This document shows positions 16,059 through 22,310 of a DNA stretch of 64,000 nucleotides, piece by piece. Position 1 is the first letter of the stretch. Each line of letters opens with the position of its first letter. This DNA is from CAMEON01 sp964463245 (GTDB lineage Bacteria; Bacillota; Clostridia; Oscillospirales; CAG-272), in assembly GCA_964463245.1 (NCBI GenBank), contig CAYXBU010000001.1, positions 40,844-104,843 on the forward strand. Reading direction: 5' to 3'. A program made the position numbers and the translations under genes. The notes under the pieces were generated by a model. It did not search any database. It was not told the origin of the DNA and saw nothing but the letters and a program-made list of their open reading frames with translations.

Positions 16059-17704
16059 AGGAGCGGAAGCGTATGGAGCGGGAGACTCTCCTCAAGCAGC
16101 TCGGGAGCATTTCCGAGACATATGTACTGGAGGCGGCGGATATCGCCTCATCCGAGCGACCGGAGCGGCAGGAGCGGCGGGGGAGCTTTTGGTTCCGCCT
16201 GCGTACCAGCCCCCTCCCGGCGGTCTGCTTGGGCTTTGTCGTGGCACTGGTGGTCATCGCTGCCATCGTCCGTGCGAGTTGGACATCCCCCGAGACCCCT
16301 GTGGGCACCGAGGGCGGGCTACCCGGTGCCTCTCTGTCCGGAACGGATGTAATCTACACGCCCCCGGTGGATGCCCCCGAGGAGGACGCGGAGCTGATCG
16401 CACAGGGCTACACGGCACAGATCGGTCGTATCGTTCGCCACACGGGCGGGTACTTCTTCGTGTGGCAGGACAGCTACGGTCGCTGGGACTTTACCGTCTT
16501 GACAAAGGGCTTCGGGCAGACCGATGCCATCCCGGATGACCTCAACAACGGCGACCTCGTGCGGGTGTATTATCAATATATCCAAAAGACCTATCCGTCA
16601 TCCATGCCGGTCTACCGCGCCGAGCTGTTGCAGAGAGGTCAGCTTGATCTGGTGGACGGTGCGACACTGGGCAACATCATGGCTCTGAGCGGAGACATGG
16701 AAATGGGCGCGGGCTGGGCGATCTGCTTCGATAACATCCAGACCGGACGGCTGTACCGCATGGGAAATGAGTGGTTCTTGATCCGCGAGGACAAGGATGG
16801 AAACCAGACGGGTTACTGCTATCTTCGCAGTGCATCGTGGCTGGATCCGGGCTTGGCGGATGACTTCCAAACCGGCGACCGCGTGGAGGTGTCGGGCGGT
16901 TTCTTCTACTATACCGACCCGCCTATCCTGCCTACCTACCGCGTGACCCTTCTGGAGCGCGGCGACGAGAGCGACATTGACCCCGATATCCTTCGGAAAT
17001 TGACCGATTGGGGCGACCTGAAGCTCGAAGGCGGCACCCTCCCGCCCTTTGAGTCGGCGACCGAGCCGGAGACCGAACCGAAGAATGAGCCGGAGACCGA
17101 GCCCCTGCCGACGGGGTATACCAAGACGGTCGGTCGTATCCTTCGCCGCACGAATGGTAGCTACTACCTCATTTCGGAGGATGGCGGAAGCGTGGTATGC
17201 ATAGGAAGTGCTCTCAGTGGGGTAAATGTTATCCCGGATGATCTGCACAACGGCGATCTCGTGCGGGTGTACCACATGGGACTTTTTGAGAGTTATCCGG
17301 TACAGATGCCGGTCTATCGCCTGGACTTGATCCGGGAAGGAACTCTTACCGAGATCACGAATATCAAGTCGGTGCTGAATCGCATCATCACGGGGATCGA
17401 GTTCGATGTGGATGTGACCGGGCGGCTGTACCACGATGAGGCAAACGACCTCTGGTACCTGTTTTGGACGGACGATGAGGGGCACACGACAGGCCGTTTC
17501 GATCTCCTGTATGACTACCTTGTCGGGGATGTCGACCTCGCCAATTTCCAGACCGGCGATCTCGTGACGGTGTCGGGGGATAACTATTTGGAGTCCGACC
17601 CGCCCATCCTGCCGGCCTTCTATATCACGCTCCGGGCACACGGAACCGAGGCCGACATCGACCCGGAGCATCTGGCGTGGCTGATAAATGATCCGACTGA
17701 GTGA
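16055..17704 (+). CDS. Membrane protein, probable anti-sigma partner with ABAB extracytoplasmic repeats
   Basis: 549 residues, overlapping the sigma-factor stop by four bases (translational coupling). A short cytoplasmic N-terminus (~1-50, charged, helical; LLKQLGSISETYV) precedes a single membrane segment (~53-75). The outside part contains four OB-fold-like units in ABAB order. A units open with IGRIVRHTGG and VGRILRRTNG, and each contains an IPDDL-N/H-NGDLVRVY motif. B units open with TGRLYRMG and TGRLYHDE, and each ends PILP-x-(Y/F)-x-(V/I)-TL. The two AB pairs are separated by an acidic Glu/Pro/Thr linker. The position and topology suggest it holds the sigma factor inactive until a signal outside is sensed; the ligand is unknown. 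No zinc-binding anti-sigma HxxxCxxC motif is seen. Confidence 0.75.
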   Translation: MKERKRMERETLLKQLGSISETYVLEAADIASSERPERQERRGSFWFRLRTSPLPAVCLGFVVALVVIAAIVRASWTSPETPVGTEGGLPGASLSGTDVIYTPPVDAPEEDAELIAQGYTAQIGRIVRHTGGYFFVWQDSYGRWDFTVLTKGFGQTDAIPDDLNNGDLVRVYYQYIQKTYPSSMPVYRAELLQRGQLDLVDGATLGNIMALSGDMEMGAGWAICFDNIQTGRLYRMGNEWFLIREDKDGNQTGYCYLRSASWLDPGLADDFQTGDRVEVSGGFFYYTDPPILPTYRVTLLERGDESDIDPDILRKLTDWGDLKLEGGTLPPFESATEPETEPKNEPETEPLPTGYTKTVGRILRRTNGSYYLISEDGGSVVCIGSALSGVNVIPDDLHNGDLVRVYHMGLFESYPVQMPVYRLDLIREGTLTEITNIKSVLNRIITGIEFDVDVTGRLYHDEANDLWYLFWTDDEGHTTGRFDLLYDYLVGDVDLANFQTGDLVTVSGDNYLESDPPILPAFYITLRAHGTEADIDPEHLAWLINDPTE

Positions 17705-17725
17705 AGTCATACACGACCTATAGGT

Positions 17726-17754
17726 ATCCCCCTCCGACGGCGGAGGGGGATATT
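17726..17754 (+). terminator. Intrinsic terminator of the sigma/anti-sigma operon
   Basis: An 11-bp perfect stem ATCCCCCTCCG / CGGAGGGGGAT with ACGG loop (17726-17751), then a short TATT. The rest of 17755-17964 has no gene. Confidence 0.85.
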
Positions 17755-17964
17755 CATGTATATTCACTCGTTTATTCATGCAGAATGACCATCGTAAGAC
17801 GGCATATCCTGCATTGGACGCGCTTGACCCCCTCCCACAGCACCCCGAATGTGTCGAAATGCACCGTATTTACACGACCTTTTGGCGAAACGCACAAAAA
17901 AACAGCCTGCCAAGCCCGTTCGCATATTTATTCGCACAAATTCAAAAAAGTTGCGAAAAAGGGC

Positions 17965-17993
17965 TTGACAAATGCATATTTATGCGGTATAAT
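17965..17993 (+). promoter_or_regulatory. Sigma-A promoter of the amino-acid ABC operon
   Basis: TTGACA (17965-17970), 17-base spacer, TATAAT (17988-17993). It is followed by a short leader with no riboswitch and AAGGAG before the start at 18055. Confidence 0.92.
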
Positions 17994-18054
17994 AGCGCCA
18001 TCACAGACGAGCACACGAACAAAAATATAACGGCTCATCAAGAAGGAGATCATC

Positions 18055-18975
18055 ATGAAAAAGTTTCTATCCATTCTGCTGGCGGCACTGATGCTGTGCG
18101 GTAGCGTATGCGCTCTGGCTTCCTGCGGCGATGCCGAGGAGGAGGGTCTGGACAAGGCCTACAACAAGTACCTGGAACAGTACAAGTTTGACGACAGCGA
18201 CAAGCCTACCCTGACCGTGGCACTCTCCCCCGACTTTGCTCCCATGGAGTTCACCGACACCGCTAAGTCCGGTCAGGATCAGTACGTCGGCTTCGACCCC
18301 CTGCTGGCTCAGTATCTGGCCAAGGAGCTGGACATGAAGCTGGTGATCAAGCCTATGTCCTTTGATGCCTGCATGACCGCCGTTCAAACCGGCGCAGCTG
18401 ACCTCGGTATCTCCGGCTTCTCCTGGACGGCCGAGCGTGGTGAGAAGTTCCTGATCTCGGACTACTATGTGGCCGGCGAGAATGAGAACGGACAGGTCAT
18501 CATCACCACCAAGGAGAATGAGGGCAAGTGGAAGACCAAGGCTGACTTCGCCGGCAAGAAGATCGGCGCACAGGGCGGCTCTCTGCAGGAGCTGCTGGTC
18601 AAGGAGAACTTCGGTGAGGATGCTCTCTCCCTGTACACCGACCTGACGGTCGCCGTGGAGGCTCTGATGACGGGTAAGATCGATGCACTGGCGGTTGCTG
18701 TCGGTAACGGCGATGCCTTTATCAGCAAGAACCCCGACAAGCTGGGTCAGACCGGCTTTGAGTTCGAGGTCGAGGATAAGTACAAGAACAACGTCATTCT
18801 GATCAACAAGAACGATCAGGAGCTGCTGGACAAGGTCAACGCGGCTCTGGCAAAGGCCATGGCGGCCGATGTCTACGACAGCTGGTACGAGGCCTGCCAG
18901 ATCTACTCTCAGGTCAAGACGGCTGACGAGCTGGGCTACGACGATAACGGCAACAAGATCACGAACGCGGATTGA
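18055..18975 (+). CDS. Amino-acid ABC transporter substrate-binding lipoprotein
   Basis: 306 residues. Lipoprotein signal with acceptor Cys in ALASCGD (~24), then the two-lobed family 3 solute-binding fold (LTVALSPDFAPMEF; FDPLLAQYLAKELDM; ADLGISGFSWTAERGEKF). It is anchored outside the membrane, captures a polar amino acid or small related compound and hands it to the permease encoded next. The exact ligand cannot be read. It is the first gene of a four-gene unit with permease, ATPase and an M20 hydrolase. A GC-rich hairpin after the stop may set a higher level of this protein than of the permease. Confidence 0.93.
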   Translation: MKKFLSILLAALMLCGSVCALASCGDAEEEGLDKAYNKYLEQYKFDDSDKPTLTVALSPDFAPMEFTDTAKSGQDQYVGFDPLLAQYLAKELDMKLVIKPMSFDACMTAVQTGAADLGISGFSWTAERGEKFLISDYYVAGENENGQVIITTKENEGKWKTKADFAGKKIGAQGGSLQELLVKENFGEDALSLYTDLTVAVEALMTGKIDALAVAVGNGDAFISKNPDKLGQTGFEFEVEDKYKNNVILINKNDQELLDKVNAALAKAMAADVYDSWYEACQIYSQVKTADELGYDDNGNKITNAD

Positions 18976-19009
18976 TAGACCGCACGGGCTGTTGCAGATC
19001 GGGTCGGCG

Positions 19010-19034
19010 CCGCCGCAGGAACACCCTGCGGCGG
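19010..19034 (+). other. Intercistronic hairpin between binding protein and permease
   Basis: CCGCCGCAGG (19010-19019), AACAC loop, CCTGCGGCGG (19025-19034): a perfect 10-bp GC-rich stem with no uridine run. Such stems commonly stabilise upstream mRNA after processing and raise binding-protein levels; that role is inferred here. Confidence 0.7.
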
Positions 19035-19087
19035 GCGGCTCGGTCGCGGCGGCCCCTGTATCTGTATAAGAAGGGAAGGAACGGCAT

Positions 19088-19774
19088 ATGACGTTTGGTG
19101 AGCTTATCGTATCCATGGGCGAGATATTTGCGAAGTACTGGAAGGTGTTCCTCTTGGAGGGACTGACCTGTACTCTTCTGCTCTCGCTCATTACCGTGTT
19201 TTTTGGGGCGATCTTGGGTGCCCTGTTTGCTGTCGGCAAGATGTCACGCGTTAAGCCCTTGAGTTGGATCGTGACCGCCGTGATCGAGGTGGTGCGCGGA
19301 ACGCCGTTGCTCCTGCAGCTGTATGTGGGCTACTTCCTCTTGCCCATGCTGTTCCCGTCGCTCCAACTGAGTGAATTTACCACCGTTGCGATCTCGCTGG
19401 TGCTCAACAGTGCCGCGTATGTCTCGGAGGTCATTCGTTCCGGTATCCAGGCCGTGGACAAGGGGCAGACCGAGGCGGCGCGCACGGTGGGGCTGACCTC
19501 CTTTACCACCATGACCTCGGTGGTTCTGCCGCAGGCCATCAAGAATATCCTGCCGGCTCTGGGTAACGAGTTCGTGACGGTCATCAAGGAGACCTCGCTG
19601 GCCTCCACCTTCTTCGTGGGTGAGCTGATGACTTCCTACCAGATCGTGAAGGGCAATACCTTCCAGTCTCTGCCCACATTGATGATCGTGGGTATCATCT
19701 ATTTTGTCATTACCTTTGCCCTGTCCAAGGTCATCGGCTTATTTGAAAGGAGAATGAAGCATGAGCGTGCTTGA
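19088..19774 (+). CDS. Amino-acid ABC transporter permease
   Basis: 228 residues, typical of the HisM/GlnP permease family. Several membrane helices, starting with FLLEGLTCTLLLSLITVFFG. The signature VVRGTPLLLQL is near residue 65 and the ATPase-contacting EAA loop (EAARTVGLTSFTTMTSVVLPQAI) near 135-157. It forms a homodimeric inner channel for the adjacent binding protein and ATPase. Its last 14 bases overlap the ATPase gene, so the two are translationally coupled. GAAGGGAAGG precedes the ATG. Confidence 0.95.
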   Translation: MTFGELIVSMGEIFAKYWKVFLLEGLTCTLLLSLITVFFGAILGALFAVGKMSRVKPLSWIVTAVIEVVRGTPLLLQLYVGYFLLPMLFPSLQLSEFTTVAISLVLNSAAYVSEVIRSGIQAVDKGQTEAARTVGLTSFTTMTSVVLPQAIKNILPALGNEFVTVIKETSLASTFFVGELMTSYQIVKGNTFQSLPTLMIVGIIYFVITFALSKVIGLFERRMKHERA

Positions 19775-20699
19775 TACGCAGTCCGCCCCCCGCAAGATGC
19801 TGGAGGTACGCGGCTTATATAAGAGTTTCGGTGACCTGCAGGTCCTGCGCGGGGTATCCACTGACATCGGCGCGGGCGAGGTGGTGTCCATCATCGGTCC
19901 CTCCGGTTCGGGTAAGAGCACCATGCTGCGGTGCATGAACCTCTTGGAGACCCCCACCTTCGGCGAGGTATGGATGGAGGGTAAGCTCCTGACCCCCGTC
20001 GATCCCTACCTGCACCCTGAGGTCATCGAGACCTCCAAGACCTATCAGAAGCTGGTGGGGCAGGGCATGAGCGAGGAAGAGGCTGTCCTGAAGATCAAGA
20101 AGGAAGACTTGCTTCACGAGCATTTCAGTGCCGAGGGCAAGGAGTATCGTGCCCTCATGAAAAAGATCTACGCCGAGAATCACCTGGATATCAATCTTGC
20201 ACGCCGCAAGATGGGCATGGTGTTCCAGCAGTTCAACCTGTTCAACAACCTGACGGTCATGGGCAACATGATCCTGGCTCCGGTCAAGCTGAAGCTCAAG
20301 ACCCGCGAGGAGGCGGTCGCGCAGGCGGAGGTGCTCCTGCAACGTATCGGTCTGCTGGACAAGAAGGATGTCTACCCCTCTACCCTGTCGGGCGGACAGA
20401 AACAGCGTATCGCCATCGTCCGCGCCTTGATGATGGAGCCGGACGTGATGCTGTTTGACGAGCCGACCTCGGCACTCGACCCGGAGATGATCGGCGAGGT
20501 GCTGGACTTGATGAAGGATCTGGCGAATACCGGCATGACCATGGTCATCGTCACCCACGAGATGGCCTTTGCGCGGGAGGTATCTGACCGCGTGCTGTTT
20601 ATGGACGGTGCCAACATCCAGGAGGAAGGCGCACCCGAGCAGATATTCAAGAACCCGCAGAACCCGCGTCTGAAGGAATTCCTCAGCAAGGTTCTCTGA
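19761..20699 (+). CDS. Amino-acid ABC transporter ATP-binding protein with internal insertion
   Basis: 312 residues, about 65-70 longer than GlnQ/HisP homologues. Walker A GPSGSGKST is near residues 50-58, the Q-loop in MVFQQFNLF near 153-161, signature LSGGQKQR near 212, Walker B MLFDEPTSALDP near 231-242 and the H-switch VTHE near 263. The extra length is a charged helical insertion (~80-148) between the first beta-sheet region and the Q-loop, in place of the few residues usually there. It energises the adjacent permease and might also serve the ATPase-less lysine permease at 27355, which is inference. Confidence 0.93.
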   Translation: MSVLDTQSAPRKMLEVRGLYKSFGDLQVLRGVSTDIGAGEVVSIIGPSGSGKSTMLRCMNLLETPTFGEVWMEGKLLTPVDPYLHPEVIETSKTYQKLVGQGMSEEEAVLKIKKEDLLHEHFSAEGKEYRALMKKIYAENHLDINLARRKMGMVFQQFNLFNNLTVMGNMILAPVKLKLKTREEAVAQAEVLLQRIGLLDKKDVYPSTLSGGQKQRIAIVRALMMEPDVMLFDEPTSALDPEMIGEVLDLMKDLANTGMTMVIVTHEMAFAREVSDRVLFMDGANIQEEGAPEQIFKNPQNPRLKEFLSKVL

Positions 20700-20706
20700 T
20701 CCTGCC

Positions 20707-22155
20707 ATGATCGAGCAAACAAAGCAGATCGCACTGGATGCGATCACCGCCGAGGCCGCGACCTTCTGCGACCTGTCGGATGAGATATGGGGCTATGCCG
20801 AGCTGTCCTTGAAGGAATTCCGCTCGGCGGGAGCCTACTGCCGCGTGCTGGCCGAGCTGGGCTTTGCCGTCGAGCAGGAGGTCTGCGGGATCAAGACCGC
20901 ATTTTTGGGTCGGTACGGCAGCGGGAAGCCGGTGATCGGCATACTCGGCGAGTTTGATGCGCTGTCGGGGCTGTCGCAGGTCGGCGGTGCTACCGAGCAC
21001 ACCGAGCTGACCCCCGGTGGGAACGGTCACGGTTGCGGGCATAATATGCTGGGCGCGGGCGCACTGGCGGCGGCGTACGGCATCAAGACTTATCTGGAAA
21101 AGACCGGCAAGAGCGGCACGGTCATCTTCTTCGGTACGCCCGGCGAGGAGGGCGGTGCAGGGAAGGCCTTCATGGCGAAAGCGGGACTGTGGTACGACAT
21201 CGACTGCGCCCTGACCTGGCATCCCGACGACGCCAACGAGGTTGTGACCGGTACCTGCAACTCCTGCATCCAGACCCTCTACCGCTTCCACGGGGTCGCG
21301 GCACACGCCGCCGGTGACCCGGAGGACGGTCGCAGTGCGCTGGATGCCGTGGAGCTGATGAACACCGGGGTGCAGTACCTGCGGGAGCATATGAAGTCGG
21401 ATGCTCGCATCCATTACGCCATCATCGACGGCGGCGGTGCCTCCCCCAACGTCGTACAGGCCAACGCAAGTGTGCTGTACATGGTGCGCTCCCTGTCGGT
21501 CAAGGATGCCCTCGCCCTGCAAGCGCGGGTGGATCGGATCGCTGAGGGGGCGGCACTCATGACTGAGACCACCTGCGAGAAGGTCTTTATCGACGGTTGC
21601 TCCAACACGGTGCCGAACCACACACTGGAGAAGGTGATGTATGAGAATTATACCGCGTTGGGAGTGCCGCACTATACCAAGGAGGAACAGGCCTTCGCAC
21701 GCGCCCTCAAGACCACCTACCCCGACCGCGGTCGTCTGCCGGGTCTGGCGGCCGCCTGTGACCCGAACGCCGCCGCTGTCGTGCGGGAGCTGAGCGATGG
21801 CGGGACACTGGCTCTGAATCAGTTCCTCTGCCCGCTCTACACGGGCTACGCCTTTGAGGCCGGCTCCACCGATGTGGGGGATGTCTCCTGGCAGACCCCG
21901 ACGGCACAGCTGCATACCGTTTGCTTTCCCGCCGGTGCACCGGGACACTCCTGGCAGAATGTTTCCTGCGGCAGGACTTCCATCGGGCACAAGGGACTTC
22001 TCCACGCGGGACGAGTGCTGGCGGCGACCGCCATCGACCTGTACGAGCACCCCGACCTGCTGGCCGCCGCACAGGCGGAATTTGAGCAGGTCGCGCAGGG
22101 GGGCTACGTCTGCCCCATCCCCGATGGGGAGACCGCTCGGGCGGTGGAGCTGTAA
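20707..22155 (+). CDS. M20-family amidohydrolase, AbgB-like
   Basis: 482 residues, the same length as E. coli AbgB (p-aminobenzoyl-glutamate hydrolase subunit B), with extended similarity by eye: GKPVIGILGEFDALSGLSQ, GNGHGCGHNMLG (metal-binding His and Cys), PGEEGGAGK (catalytic Glu pair), TWHPDD, HAAGDPEDGRSALDAV, STDVGDVSW. It hydrolyses an amide bond of a small acylated amino acid or dipeptide in the cytosol. It starts 7 bases after the ABC ATPase stop with no clear ribosome-binding site, implying translational coupling. The context suggests the importer brings in its substrate. No AbgA or AbgT partner is present. The exact substrate is uncertain. Confidence 0.88.
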   Translation: MIEQTKQIALDAITAEAATFCDLSDEIWGYAELSLKEFRSAGAYCRVLAELGFAVEQEVCGIKTAFLGRYGSGKPVIGILGEFDALSGLSQVGGATEHTELTPGGNGHGCGHNMLGAGALAAAYGIKTYLEKTGKSGTVIFFGTPGEEGGAGKAFMAKAGLWYDIDCALTWHPDDANEVVTGTCNSCIQTLYRFHGVAAHAAGDPEDGRSALDAVELMNTGVQYLREHMKSDARIHYAIIDGGGASPNVVQANASVLYMVRSLSVKDALALQARVDRIAEGAALMTETTCEKVFIDGCSNTVPNHTLEKVMYENYTALGVPHYTKEEQAFARALKTTYPDRGRLPGLAAACDPNAAAVVRELSDGGTLALNQFLCPLYTGYAFEAGSTDVGDVSWQTPTAQLHTVCFPAGAPGHSWQNVSCGRTSIGHKGLLHAGRVLAATAIDLYEHPDLLAAAQAEFEQVAQGGYVCPIPDGETARAVEL

Positions 22156-22165
22156 AAATATCGTG

Positions 22166-22206
22166 TGGGACGCTCTCCCTATGGGCGTCCCATCGATCTT
22201 TTAGAG
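22166..22206 (+). terminator. Intrinsic terminator of the ABC/M20 operon
   Basis: TGGGACGC (22166-22173) pairs with GCGTCCCA (22185-22192) across an 11-base loop; ATCGATCTTTTAG follows. Confidence 0.75.
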
Positions 22207-22245
22207 GCACCTTGCGCGTATTTTTGCAAATATTTCCCATTCCTC

Positions 22246-22274
22246 TTGACCGAAGGGGATTTTTTTGGTATACT
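22246..22274 (+). promoter_or_regulatory. Sigma-A promoter of the RCC1-repeat gene
   Basis: TTGACC (22246-22251), 17-base spacer, TATACT (22269-22274). AAAGGAGG (22297-22304) follows before the start. Confidence 0.85.
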
Positions 22275-22310
22275 ATAGACAGCATATCACAGCGCAAAGG
22301 AGGAAGCCAT

